A stretch of DNA of 64,000 bases, taken from contig JAYKAV010002541.1 in assembly GCA_035582835.1 (NCBI GenBank), forward strand, positions 758,907 to 822,906. Reading direction: 5' to 3'. How positions within the stretch are numbered: the first letter of the stretch is position 1; each line of letters starts with the position of its first letter. Made by a program: the position numbers and the translations under genes. The DNA comes from Phoebastria nigripes. Taxonomy: Eukaryota; Chordata; Aves; Procellariiformes; Diomedeidae. Below, piece by piece: positions 27,601-39,200 of this stretch. The notes under the pieces are model-generated. The model saw only the letters and a list, made by a program, of their open reading frames with translations, searched no databases and was not told the origin of the DNA.

Positions 27601-30600
27601 TGCTTTAGTTCTTTCCTCCCGTTCTTCCTTTCCTGGATTTTAAGGGACTTAAAAGACACATTTTATGAGTGCTTTCTTCTTTGCTGGGGAAAGAGAGATT
27701 TAGGCAAGTTTAGTGCTGGTTACAGTCGGCTTTAAAAGAATCTCTCTCCTGGTCCTGCTGTTCACAAGCTCTGCAACCTGTGGGATGGATCCTGCAAGGT
27801 GCTGAGCCCTTGTTACCATAGGGCAAACCCCTGCATGTTCCCAATGCTGGGAAAAGACTTTCATGGAGGCACGGAGATTCAAGCCACGTTCAGATCAACA
27901 GAAATAAAGCAGGCTGCTTAGTGAGCCAGCAAACCTACCCTTCACACAGAGAGGCCCTGAGTTTCTACCTCCAGGAGGTCTTTGTAGGTAGGTACAAAGC
28001 AGCACCCATTCCCTGGAGGGTGAAACACTGTCCTCTGATGTCCGCCAAGAGCCGTTTTGTGGTACGCTGCATTTGGGCAAGAACAGGTGCTTGACTTCCA
28101 CCAAGAGAGAAGTGAGCATAAAATATAGACAAAGCCTTGAGTGACAACGGCAAAACAACCTAGAGACCCCAACCCTGCTGGAACAAGTATCAGGGACTTC
28201 AAACCATAAGGCCTTTGGGCTGTAATGAGGCAACTTCAGCAGTATTTCCAGCAGTCACGACATGTCCTGCGAAGCAGGTATTTGCTGGTAGCTAACGATA
28301 AGAGAGGGTCGGGGGTATTTGTCCCTTCTTGCGCTGGTTAGGCAATAAGTCCGTGCCTGGTATTTTTCAGCTCAGCGAGATTGTCATGCCAAAAATCCTG
28401 CCAGCTTTTTGATGGGGGTTGGTGCTTTGAGGTTGTTTTTCTGCCTAGCTTGAGCTGAGCCACGGAACCCTAATTCTTTATGCCAGCTGGCTTTGCATGG
28501 CAGTGGGTACCATGGTCGTCCTGCCCCAGGTCCTAGCTGGCTGTAAACAGCCTCAGTGTGTGTGCTGCAAAATGAATTTCAGCCTGAATTACTGAAGCCA
28601 CCAACTCCTTAAGAGGCTCTTCTGAACATCTGTGCACAGCTGGGTGATGGCAGCCAGCAGCTCCCCGGCAGCCTCCCCTCCTGCCAAGGGGACCACCGGA
28701 GGTGGCACCTCCGACCGCCTGTACCTGCCCCGTCAGCAGGCTTCTGCTTTGTGTCCGGGCCTGCCCTGCCTGCAAGCGCTGGCAGCAGACCTGAGCGTAG
28801 CTATGCATATTCATAGGCAGAGAGCAAAGGGCCAATCCATTTAAAGGCAATGCTGGAAAGCAGCTGGAAAACTTCACAGCATCCACCTCCTGCACGGCAT
28901 CGGCACTGGGATTAGCTACAAAGAGGCTGCTGGGGCGTGCGGGTAGAGATGGAATGCGGGTAGTGGCTCCCTGGCAGGGAGCGGGGCAAACCCCGAGCCA
29001 GCTGTGAGCGCAAGCGTGAGGGCACAGCANGAGCCCAGCCGGGACGGAGCACCACGGCATCGCTGCCTGCTCCCCCAGAGCAAACGCAGGCAGCTTTGCC
29101 GTGCCCTGCTGACACAGCACCGACAGCAGCCAGGCAGCCTCAAGGAGTTGGGAATCAAGTAGGGTGCCTTTTTCCAGCTGTTCCTAACGGTCCTCCTGCC
29201 CACGTGCAACCCACTCCAGGAAGGACTGGCTGGATCCCTGCACCTGCCAAGTGCAGGTATAGCAAGGGTTATTTCCATCCTCTCAAACTCTTCTCAACTG
29301 TGTCTTCCTCTGCCCTCCAGCAGGAAGTTTTGGCTGCAANGGAAATACCTTTTTCTGCATGGCTTCACTATTTTTGTACAAAGAACACAGGCATCAGATC
29401 TGAGAGGTCTGGGAAATGAGCAGCAGAAAGAGAATCCCAAGGACAAGGTCAAGGCGAATTATGTAGGGCCAAGAACTGGCTCCTTCCTTTTGCTATTTAA
29501 CAACAAAGAAACATCCAAGCTGTTCCCAGTCGGTGGGCAGTATCTCTTAGCAAGCAAAAACTGGCGAGCATTGCACAGAAAACCCTGCGATAGGCACTGT
29601 GGTGAATATGAAAAGCTCAACTGGACATGCATTTGGTCAGCTTTGTCAAATGTAATTTTAATGAACTTTTATCCCCTTGGAAATATATCTATGGTGGAAA
29701 CAGATGTGTGTCTCAAGGGGTATTTTGCATGTTAAGCCTTATGTAGCTGAGTGCTTTGTTTCCAGGCTGCTTTACTCATGCCCACACGGTGTTGCCTATA
29801 ACAAATCAGTAGGACTGCCCCTCTCAGCAGGTATACCTCCTTCAGACCCTTTGGATACCTGGTACATATGGGACAGGGAGGGAGACAAGGCAAGAGAAAG
29901 GGTATGAAATGCAATCCCAGTTAACCAAGGAATAGGAGCCCAAGTCTTTTAATTGCTTGTGGCTGATCCCTGTGTCTCAAGCACGTATTTTAAGGCCGAA
30001 GAAGAGGAGGTAGCTGCAGTAAGACTCATTCCCACCTTGCCTGGGAGGTGAGGTTTGAGCAAACAGTGGCAGGAGTCAAGAAAGGGATAAACTGGCAGCG
30101 TTTGCCCCATTTGCATCTGTCCGTGTCCTGTCTCCTGCCCTGCCACCCCCAGCATGTCATAGTGCTAGGGTGGGTGAGGAGGAGCATCTATCAATAAGCC
30201 GTTCCCAGACATGTTCTCTTCTCCCACTGGATGCCCCATCTCCTGCTGCCACCCTTCCTGCTGATGACAGCAAAGGCCAACAGCAGTGGCAGCTCTGCAT
30301 TTCCTCCTCCCAAAGACCAGCTTTCAAATAGGATGTGCAAAACAAGCCCTCCCTCTCCAGCTCCACTTGGGAAAAAAAAAGAGCAATCACACACAGTCAG
30401 GACCTGCTGCTGGAAACATGGTTTTCTGGATCTCTTCTCAGACTTTCTGGATCTTCTCAGATGCAATCCTGATAGTCCAGCGACCACATGCAGACACCTC
30501 AGAGCCCATCTGCCACAAGCAGGAAGCCCAAGTCCCCTGTCCCCCAAGGACTTCTTTCTGTGCAAAAGCTGTCACACAAATGACTGATGCAGGCAGGATC

Positions 30601-33196
30601 CTGCCTGTTTGTGGTCTCCTCGTGCAGGATCCCACCCTAGACAGTGCCTTAAGGAGATCACGTCCGTTTGTGCTGGGAAATGGCAAAAGCCCGAACTTCC
30701 ACTCTTTGACTCCCACAGCATGTAGGTTCTTTTAGAAACCCAGAAAAGTGCTGTCTCCTATCTGGAAAGATACTGAAAGAGGCTCTACCCTGCGGGGCTG
30801 ATGGGATGGATGTCCTCTCCTGCCATTGTTTCAAAATCAGCGTGGAGATTGCAACTGCCCTCCCCTCCCCACCCAACAGTCCTAACTGCCAGGAGGCCCT
30901 GAGGGCTACAGAAATACTTCCAGATGTCTACCACGTGTGTGGGCTTAGTCCCTGCCTCAGCTGCAAGCTACAGAGCGATGTGTATCACCAGAAGAAGGTC
31001 CACAGCACGATGAAGGTTCATGCAGCCGAGGGAAGTCTCAGAAGAGTCAGTTGCGACACCACTGCTGAGCAGCCCACATCCCTCCGGCTCCCTTCCCCGA
31101 GATGCTGGGTCAGAGCTCTCCCAGCAGCAGGATCCAAAAGAAAAGCAGCTCCCCAGAGTGACAGAGGAGGGGACATGTTGCCAGTGGCTTGGCACCACAT
31201 GCCCCAGCGAAGTTCTTAAACAACAGGTAACAGTCTGCAAAGGTGTCTCACTGCACATCTGCCCACCCAAAGGGACCTTTTCCGAGGAAGGGATGCAGTT
31301 TGTGCATGGAGCGGCTGTCCCGCACTGTGGCCCTCTTCAGAGAAGCTGCCACTGTGATGACCAAAGGATGGAGAAAGTCTCACGGGAGCTGTCTGAGGCT
31401 GGCGGGTCGGTGCCTCCCACCATCCTGCCTAGTGGCTCGTGTTTGCATTGACCTCATCAAACTCTGTCTCCATAGTCTGGGTCAAAGCTCCAGCAGGCCA
31501 AGCCAGCATCCACTCTGGCGCGGACACAAAGAAGTGTAGCTCAAGGGTTGAGGCAGTAGCTTACAATATGAGTATCAGTACCTGTTTTGCCACAAACTCC
31601 TGGATGACTTTGGCCAAGACAAGTGAGAACGCAGCTCTCTTCTCAAGTACACACCTGAAGCGTGACCTCAGACATCTTTCAAACACATCTGCTCACTCGG
31701 TCTGGGCTGGCAGGGCCAAGAAGCAGCACACATTTTTAGGACTGCTGTGACCATCTCCCGAGTCCGCTGGGCAGGAAAGGCTCCTTCCCAATGCTAGACG
31801 GAGGCCCGGACAGAGGCTGTTCTCGGCTCATCCCACATTGGCCTGAGAGCTGAAGCTCCTTCCATCCAGGAGTTAACACCCTGTACCACAATGTTTCTGG
31901 CTAATATATAAGCCTGATGCTTTACACAAGGTTTGTGAAAAGCCACGCAGGGCATTTAATGGGCAACATCAAAGTGCATAACCCAATCCTTACACAGCCT
32001 TTCACGCTTTCCTTGGGAGTTTCAGAAACATTGTTTCGCAACACATACTTGGCCTCAGTTATGGGAAGAAAGAGAAGGAGGAGGTGGAGGTTGTGACCCT
32101 ACACATGCTGTGTTTATGAAAACACTCCTCCACCAAAATGGCATTGGCGCTGCAACATTGTCCTTGAGACGTTCAGCAAATGGCTTGTGTGCTATGTCCC
32201 ACCCCTCCCTCCCTCCCTCCCTCCCTCCCTCCCTCCCAGCAAAACCCCCTCTCCTACCTGCTCGCCTCCAGTGAGCTCAGAAGCCCGGATTTCTAGTAGA
32301 CCCTCCGCAGCAGAACATCCTCTTCCTTGAGCACCATCCCTAAGCAAAAGCTTGGGAAGAATTGAGCTCCTGGCTGGAAATGCTGCAAGTGCAAACCACT
32401 ATGTGCAGCTCACAGGAAAGTTACCGCTTGTTTTCGTTTCGAACCAAAGCAAGCCGGTGAATGTTGGCTCTGAATTTCTGTGGCTTTCACATGCATTTAA
32501 TAATTTCCTTTTCTCGCTGTTTGCAACATTCCTCTGCTGAACCCTCCCCTGGATGGCTCAACCCTTTTGTCCCATGTCACAGCATCCCAAATTGCAAGCT
32601 GCAGGCATAGTATGAAAAGCAGGGCAGTGTAGTTCCAGCACAGCTGGAAGCCAAGAGAGAGNGGCTAAGTTTCTCTGCATTTCTGGGGCTGGTCTAAAGT
32701 CTTACTCCAAGTTTAGGCAGCATCATCCGACTGGGACTCTCGAGTCCATTTAAGGTGGTTTTGAAATCATCTTGACTTTACAAATAAGCATCCCGATGGG
32801 ATAAAACAGTACGAGGAGCACTTGGGACAAGCTTCTTCACCGTGAAGTCAGACAGCACAGCCAGACACCTACCCTCCCGAACCGCGCCAGCCCCACACCG
32901 CTCCCCGCCCTTCCCGAGCGCTCCGTCTCCGGCCGCCGCTCCCGCCCGCACACGCCCCGCCGCCGCCCCGCACCTTGCTCGCAGGCTCCCTTGCTGCGCT
33001 GGCTGATGGCAGGCTCGCCGCGGCTCTGGGCGCGCAGGCTGGCGGCGCGGAGCTGGCAGCCGCTGCCGTAGGTGAGCCCGTCGCTGCCGCACACCGGATA
33101 GCGGCTCTTGCAGAGGCACACGCCGGGCGGGCCGGCGGCGGCGGCGGCGGCGGGGGGTCCCGGGGCCGGGCCGCCCTTGGCCTTGCGGCGCTGGCG
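15628..33196 (-). CDS. IGFBP7: IGFBP7, insulin-like growth factor binding protein 7 (N-terminus in gap)
   Basis: Secreted IGFBP-related protein (IGFBP-rP1/mac25/angiomodulin) that binds IGFs, insulin, activin and matrix. Coding exons on the minus strand, in gene order: 33196-32974 (5' part lost in the N run), 20146-20037, 18507-18391, 17287-17161, 15647-15628. All have AG/GT borders and join in phase, giving about 198 visible residues. Domains: a basic linker, a Kazal-like domain (CLCKSRYPVCGSDGLTYGSG), then one Ig-like C2 domain with cysteines in YLSCEV and YECHAS. The end is HEIALTKDDGAEL, a little different from human. Signal peptide and the Cys-rich IGFBP domain (about 90-95 residues in human) should lie in the 370-bp gap, whose size fits. 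It converges on POLR2B. Confidence 0.95.
17161..17287 (-). CDS. IGFBP7: IGFBP7 exon 4 (end of Ig domain)
   Basis: 127 bp; encodes ISPLSKEDAGEYECHASNA and ASAKIHVVETLHEIALTK, with the second Ig cysteine in the canonical DxGxYxC motif. Acceptor CCTAG, donor GTAGGT. Confidence 0.94.
18391..18507 (-). CDS. IGFBP7: IGFBP7 exon 3
   Basis: 117 bp, 39 whole codons; encodes IIRGQYGVQRMELLPGD then NLAIQTRGGPEKHEVTGW. The segment is almost identical to human. Acceptor TTTAG, donor GTAAGT. Confidence 0.95.
20037..20146 (-). CDS. IGFBP7: IGFBP7 exon 2 (start of Ig domain)
   Basis: 110 bp; encodes PSIVTPPKDIWNVTGAQIYL and SCEVMGIPTPVLTWNK, which holds the first Ig cysteine and an N-glycosylation motif (NVT). 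Acceptor GCAG at 20150-20147, donor GTAAGG after 20037. Confidence 0.95.
24449..24471. repeat. (CA)n microsatellite
   Basis: About eleven uninterrupted CA units in IGFBP7 intron 1. Confidence 0.9.
32202..32237. repeat. (CCCT)n microsatellite, G-rich on the IGFBP7 transcript strand
   Basis: 36 bp of CCCT/CTCC units, about 0.74 kb after IGFBP7 exon 1. On the minus strand, and so in the nascent IGFBP7 transcript, it reads as GGGA repeats that could form a G-quadruplex. Confidence 0.9.
32974..33196 (-). CDS. IGFBP7: IGFBP7 exon 1, 3' part (Kazal domain)
   Basis: Starts at the gap edge with a basic RQRRKAKGG stretch that matches the human SRKRRKGKAG linker, then an Ala/Pro/Gly-rich low-complexity insert coded by a GCC/CGG run (33127-33152), then the Kazal-like domain and ACEQG. 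Donor G|GTGCGG at 32973. The split Gly codon is completed by the exon at 20146. Confidence 0.93.
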
Positions 33197-33566
33197 NNNN
33201 NNNNNNNNNNNNNNNNNNNNNNNNNNNNNNNNNNNNNNNNNNNNNNNNNNNNNNNNNNNNNNNNNNNNNNNNNNNNNNNNNNNNNNNNNNNNNNNNNNNN
33301 NNNNNNNNNNNNNNNNNNNNNNNNNNNNNNNNNNNNNNNNNNNNNNNNNNNNNNNNNNNNNNNNNNNNNNNNNNNNNNNNNNNNNNNNNNNNNNNNNNNN
33401 NNNNNNNNNNNNNNNNNNNNNNNNNNNNNNNNNNNNNNNNNNNNNNNNNNNNNNNNNNNNNNNNNNNNNNNNNNNNNNNNNNNNNNNNNNNNNNNNNNNN
33501 NNNNNNNNNNNNNNNNNNNNNNNNNNNNNNNNNNNNNNNNNNNNNNNNNNNNNNNNNNNNNNNNNN
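33197..33566. other. Assembly gap (370 N)
   Basis: N run inside the IGFBP7 first exon. It is flanked by over 75% GC sequence, the usual cause of short-read dropout. It should contain the signal peptide and IGFBP domain codons. Long X-filled ORFs across it are meaningless. Confidence 0.99.
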
Positions 33567-33759
33567 GCCCCGGCCACGGCAGCGGGGCACCGCCGCCCGC
33601 CGTCCTCCCGCGGCCGCCGGCCCCTCCGCACCGCCGGCCTCGGCCCCTTCGTGTGCTGTCCCGGGTGCCCCTCAGCGAGGGCATCACGTTGGTCCCCTCT
33701 CTTCCTGCCACCCGCCCGTGCTCAGCTCAGCCATCAGCTGCGAGGGGCTGCAGAGGCCC

Positions 33760-35930
33760 CGGTGAGCCCGAGAGACGGGCCCCGGTTTCCTGCGGGAGTG
33801 GGGACGAGAGACAAAAGGAGAGCTGTCAGGTTTCTTTTGTACACACTTGGGACAAAGTTGTTGCCCGCTGCCTTCTTTCACCTTGGAGTGTGGCACCTGC
33901 CCCGGGATGGCTCCTGAGGGGTCCCCGAGGGGCTGTTGGCACCAGCAGAAACTGGGAATATTCCCTGGGCAGCACTGGGAGATGCTGCTTAAGTCTGTCA
34001 GGACAGTGCCCTGCAAGTGAAGCACCCCAGAGCGTCGTGGTGCTCCTGTTAAACCTCTCGAGTGGAGGGCAGTGGGGCGGCTGCGGAGGATTCATCTCGT
34101 GCGGGGCAGTCCAGGCCGAGGCGATGCTCAGCCCTGCTACTGCCGGCGCCTGCGCAGCGGGCATTGCTTTGGCACGCTGGAGTGGAGAAGGATGGAGGTA
34201 GTTGGTGTCCCTCGCTGTGAAACTGGGAGATGCGGCACTGCCCAGTATGGGTTGCCAGTGGCTGAGCCCTGCCGTGTGGCCCCCGGGTCAGTGTGTCCCT
34301 TCCCATGTAGAGCAGCTGGGGGCCATGAGTCAGACAGGCCAGCTGAGAGGGGCTGCAAGTTCCCCACGCTCCCAAATCTGCTCTTGGAGGGATTGACCCG
34401 CTCGTGCTCATTCAGCTGCTGACACTGTGGGAATGGGCTTCCGCTGCACGCTCCCTCGGCTCCCTGGGGCCCACCATGGGACATTCTTCCTGGGACACCA
34501 TGGCATCTGCATACGTTTCTTTGGATTTCTCCATTCCCCTCACCCTGGAAGTGCTCTGTGCTAGCTATGTTCTACCCAGTTCTAGCTATGAAAACCATTT
34601 TGCACAGTTCACCTCTTTCCTCTGTCTCCTACCAGTTGCCAGGCACTCACGGGCCCCCAGGTTCCTTTTGGTCAGACTATCACAAGCCCTGCTACCCCTT
34701 GGGCAGAGAACTGCAGGGTCTTTAAGGAACCTGCAGTAGCTTACCAAAGCGAGCCTTTCTGACATGAAGTCACTGTCAGCACTCCACTTGGCAGGAGGAA
34801 AAATGTAGCTCCGAAAGGAAGAAGGACATCAAGGGGTTTCCTTTCCTCCCCTCGAATCTCTTCATTTCTGTGCCAAACAGGAGGCGAGTGCCCTTGCCTC
34901 TGCTTGGAGCAGTTTTTCCTCCCAAGGAGGAGGCGTTAGTTCATGCTTTGGTGCAGAAGGACCTCTAGTGTCCCTTCACAGCTCATGCTTTGGCCTCACA
35001 GCTCTAGCTCGGTATTTCTTGATCTCAAGACCTTCCTGTGTACTGTGGAGGGAGGTAAGGTCCCCGTAGTGTGTGTGGGGAAGTGGCTGGGAAAGACAGG
35101 CTGGGTTGCTCCTCCCTGGGGAGAATTCAATTACTGTATGCCCCAGGTTTGCCTTGCTTTGCTTCCGCGGCTCCCCCACATCCTTTTTTCTTCACCCCAG
35201 GGGCCTCTGTGTGCCTTTTTGTGTGCCACAGGCTGCTCCATTCAAATATGTTATATTAAATGCTTCTGGTGTCTCAGTAACGAATTTTCCACTGCATTTC
35301 AGCGAACGCCAGTATAAAGCTGTAGATTCACGTTGTGCTTCTTGGGACTTTTGTAGAGTGCCCCACCAAAATCTGTGCTTAGTATTCAGCAGCATAAAAT
35401 TTTCTTAAGCAGATGATAGAATTTAATTCATCAGTGGAAGCTATTAGGAATACAATGAAAATGCTCTTACGTGTTTTGATCCATTTCATCATTCACATGG
35501 GTATCCCTTATTTCACCATCAAGATGGTCCTGCATGCATCACTCCAGTGAGAAAGTGTGGGAGGTGGGGCAGGCTGGGCGGCCTTTCTTGGCGGGGGGAG
35601 CTGCCAGGGTCTTTGAAGGCAGGGGGAGATTTAGCAGACGATNGGAGAGACTGTGTGAGAATGGAAGCAGACGGATTTTGGATGTTGATATATTTCTGAA
35701 CCGGGCAGCCAAGTAGCCCCTCTGAATTTGCGCAGGCTCTTACTCGGGATACAGGGAGCAGCAGCAGGATACAGGGAACAGCAGAGTAGGTCTCTGAGCT
35801 TATAGAAACCTACAAAGGATGGACACAGGCGGGTCACTCTCCGAGGTGAATAATGAAGTCAAACGGGTGCCTTTTCCACATGGAAAACCCCAGCATCCTT
35901 CTACCCGCTCTCCGGTTTCCCCTCTCCTCC
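33760..35930. other. Intergenic, IGFBP7 to HERC5-like gene
   Basis: About 2.2 kb between two divergent promoters. I see no exon, tRNA or transposon. A short near-duplication (GGATACAGGGAGCAG / GGATACAGGGAACAG) lies at 35747-35784. Confidence 0.6.
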
Positions 35931-36092
35931 CACCCCGAGCAGCAGCCGCCTCCCGCAGCCCGGAGGGAGCCGGCAGTTCACCAAAGCCCAGCAGCTCACG
36001 CGTTTCCAGCGCAGGGATCAGAGTTTGCCAGCTCCCGGGGAGCCGGGAGCCGGCCGCGCCCGCTCCGCCTCCCGCTGCCGCGGCACCCGCCG

Positions 36093-36113
36093 AGTTTCGG
36101 TTCCCGTTTCCCC
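36093..36113 (-). promoter_or_regulatory. ISRE/IRF-like element upstream of HERC5-like gene
   Basis: The minus strand reads GGGGAAACGGGAACCGAAACT: three in-register GAAANN-type hexamers (GAAACG, GGAACC, GAAACT), the middle one with one mismatch. This resembles the interferon-stimulated response element. It lies 64 bp before the candidate start codon at 36177 in the CpG island. Function is inferred from motif and from mammalian HERC5/6 being interferon genes. Confidence 0.5.
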
Positions 36114-36176
36114 GCCGGGGCGGGGCGTTCCCGGCACCGCCCCCGGCGCTGCTGCCGGGCTGCCGGCGAGCGGGGG

Positions 36177-36243
36177 ATGGCGGCGGGACGGCAGCGGCGG
36201 CAGCGGCGGGCCCGGGGGAGCGGCTCCCCGCGGGATGCGGGAG
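36177..36243 (+). CDS. HERC5-like: Candidate first coding exon of HERC5-like gene
   Basis: ATG at 36177 has a strong context (G at -3 and +4) and encodes a basic start (MAAGRQRRQRRARG) recalling the basic human HERC5 start. It ends in phase 1 at a GTACCG donor and joins 37243 as a Glu codon. Alternative: ATG 36235 to donor 36331 (GTGAGA, a better splice site), also phase 1. Choice cannot be made without transcripts. Confidence 0.45.
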
Positions 36244-39200
36244 GTACCGAGCGGCGGGAGCGGCGCGGCAGAGAGGTCGGGAAGGCGGCGGGGGCGGCTA
36301 GCGCCCGGCCGGGGGCGCGTCGCCCTCGGCGGTGAGACCCTCCGGGACGGGTCGGCGAGGACGGGTCCGCGGAGATGAAACCGCTGAAGCTGCAATAACC
36401 TGCTGTGCTGCCTCTGGGGGAGAGCGAGGCACTGCCTGAGGGGCTTAAACGTGTCCCCGTGCGCAGCAATCGCGGGAGGGCTGGAAGGAGGCAGACCATG
36501 CCGGGGAATAGACATGAATTTTCCTCTCCGGTTACATGTTGTGATTAAGCTGGGAAGGTGGGAGAAGGGTGGACAGTGAGTCTCCAGAGGTGTTAGGTAC
36601 AGGGGAGGTTTTGCTGATGACTGCCTTTCATGCTTGGGCATCCTGGCTCTCAGGCACTTGTGCTGCAGTAGGGCCAAACGCAAATAACTGAGTAGATCTG
36701 GTGCCTCAGGGTCAGGAAAGCACCTGCAGCCCATCAGCTGCAGACAAGGAGGGACTTCCTTCTGCTGGAAGTAGGCAATGTGTGAATTTTCTGTCATTGC
36801 CTCTCCAGTGTCTTGTAAAACATCTGACTTAAAGGCATCCCACCCCCAAGGCTGTGACAAGTCCGGGGCGGTCAGATACCTCAGGAAGTGCTTCATCTCC
36901 CCAGGACACTCTCCACAGCTGTGCAAAAGTAACAGAATGTGCTTCTGCTGACGTTTTGCTGGTCGTCTTGGGAGCTGGTGGCACAGCAGCCTAAGAGATG
37001 GAGAAACGTCCTTTAGTGATAGCCAGGAGAGTTGTCTGGCATGAAACCAAGCAGCGGGTAGGACACTGAAACCCCAAGGGGCCTGAGAAAATAAGTCATA
37101 TGCACTTGTCTCACTTCCTCCTGAGGAGCAGAAGCTCTTGGTGAAAGCAGTAGCACATAGAGATCTTGGGGAGGGGGCTGAGGTGGTTAAGATGCCCGCT
37201 GCCTTAGTGTGACCATTGTGCCTGTCCATATTTGTTCTGCAGAACTCACGCAGTCACAGAGGAATGAGAAGGTGCAATGTTCAAACCATGATGCAACACA
37301 TATGCTCGTTCTCTCCCCTGATGGGAAGCTCTCTGAACAGTGGGCTACAGCTTCAGCTGACTGCTTTAAGACAAGGTAAGAAGCTTTCACAGGGTGGAGG
37401 TATGGATGGTAACGGTCAGAGAAGGTGGCCCAGTTTTCCTAAAGGTAACATCCAAGAGACTGAGGTGTGTTCCTGTTGTAGAGAGGGAACTGGAACACAT
37501 TCATTCCTAGTACCCAAAACTTCATCTTCTTTTGTTACCCAGCAAGAAGTGCACTGATTTTGAGGATAATACCAAGATCTGAACTGCTTGAGATGCACGA
37601 GACAGCTTTCTCTCAAACTTAGTAAGGATTGGTAGCACATACCAGAGTAATGCAGATGACTTGCAAATCACACGTGGCTTGGAAAAGCTGCGGGTGAAAG
37701 ACCCAAGCACATCTGAACCTTGCCACCTTCCGATTAAGCTGTGAGGGTAACCATCATCTAAAAATGGCACAGCAGTTTGCTGTGGGATTTTCTGTTAACT
37801 TGCCCAGAGCTGAGCCCGATTCTCTTCCAGCTTCCCATGGTGCAAACCACAACCGAATCAGTTAGCACAGCTGCAGTAGGCTAGCATAAGAGCAGGGTGA
37901 ATCACCTTACAGGTGACCTATATTCTTCCATGTAATTACCGCTAACCATGCTAGGACTTGGTGACCAGAGGATCTTCTTCCTTTACTTTGTCTCATGGCA
38001 CAGCATCTATCTATTTTGATTTGTTGTTTTTGTTTGTTTGTTTTTTGTTTCTCCCCTTCTTTTTGTAGGCTGGTGAAAGAACTAGGAAACCAAGATATTG
38101 TTCAAATAGCATGTGGGGACCAGCACGCCATGGCACTGTCCAGAGGTAGCCTCTTTCAAGCACACTTCTCCTCCAAACGGGAGTCACATTATGGCAGGCT
38201 TGCTCTCAGAAGGGAGTGTTTGAACTCCTTCCAGTAGTTGGTGGCACCATTAGAGAGTAATGAGCGATGGGTGGGGGACACAAAGTGTGCTGGTTATCAG
38301 CGCTGCCCTTTCCTCCCAGCACCCAGGGACCTGCAGCTCTGTCTCTCTCCAGTTCCTGAGCACTACTCCTCCGCAAAGGTGTGTTGTGGAGAGCAGATGT
38401 GGCCGCCCCACTCTGCAGTCACCAGAACTGATCATTCTTAAGTTGGAGCACCTCTCTGGTTGGGAACTTCTTGCAAGTATGGCTTTAGAGGTAGAAACAC
38501 CCAGCCTTTATTCTTGCTGTGCTGAGTCACACGGGCAGCATGGGACTGCCCCAAAGGGGTCAGAAGCAAACAGGGAGATTTGGTTGCTGCTGATGGTCTC
38601 ACCTTGCAGCTAGATCCCTGAAAACACCACCGGTCTTCGCTCCCGCTCCTAAAGTGCAAAGACTCAAGGGAAGCAGTGAGGCTGAGCTGTTTTCTTTTGT
38701 TCTGTGTGTGAAGGAGGTAAGCTCTTCACCTGGGGCCATAACGCCCACGGACAGCTTGGAGTGGGGAGCCAAACCACACCCATCCCCCAACCACAGCTGG
38801 TGGAAAGACTAAAGGGCATCTCACTCGCTCACATTGCTGCTGGAGGAGCTCACAGTGCCACCGTGTCACTCTCTGGAGCTGTGTACTCCTGGGGAAAGAA
38901 CGATTTTGGACAGCTGGGACTCGGAGACACAAAAGGTAAGGAAGGACAGCAGTAGGAAGGTGTTTTCCTGGTCAGTGAGCTTACTGCAGACACAGGAGTG
39001 GCTCCTCAGGACTGTCAAGCCCCTTTGGAGTGGCAGTGGACAGTAAAGTCTTTTGAAGAAAGTATATCTGGATAAGTTCTTTGTTTCCTGACCAGGAAAG
39101 GCATGCAGGGACAAGGGATTTAGGGGCTGTATTTCTACAGAGAACTTCCAATCATTTTATGTGGCCAACTGGATAGCGTGGGCTCTTAAAACCATATGTC

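Larger units (their letters stand above)
20147..32973 (-). other. IGFBP7 intron 1 (12.8 kb), no exon recognised
   Basis: GC-rich, non-coding. Many overlapping ORFs on both strands reflect base composition; none matches a protein I know. It holds a CA microsatellite (24449-24471), an 18-bp palindrome (23056-23073) and a CCCT tract (32202-32237). No LTR or CR1 end was recognised by eye. Confidence 0.7.
32850..33760 (-). promoter_or_regulatory. IGFBP7: CpG island, IGFBP7 promoter and exon 1
   Basis: Very GC- and CpG-rich DNA on both sides of the N run. It covers the IGFBP7 first exon; the transcription start is expected on the high-coordinate side, about 33500-33750. No TATA box is seen. Confidence 0.7.
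35930..36400 (+). promoter_or_regulatory. CpG island, HERC5-like promoter
   Basis: CpG-dense block ending near 36370, TATA-less, with the ISRE-like element near its centre and two candidate first-exon donors (36243|GTACCG and 36331|GTGAGA). Confidence 0.65.

Noticed and set aside
32778..34201. Very long ORFs (264-408 residues) on both strands across 33197-33566
   Set aside because: They are open only because the N run is translated as X; GC-rich flanks add further spurious coding. Only the Kazal-domain frame on the minus strand is real.
36018..37229. 403-residue minus-strand ORF over the HERC promoter
   Set aside because: GC-rich CpG-island effect; it overlaps real HERC exon 1 on the plus strand, and no domain is recognisable.
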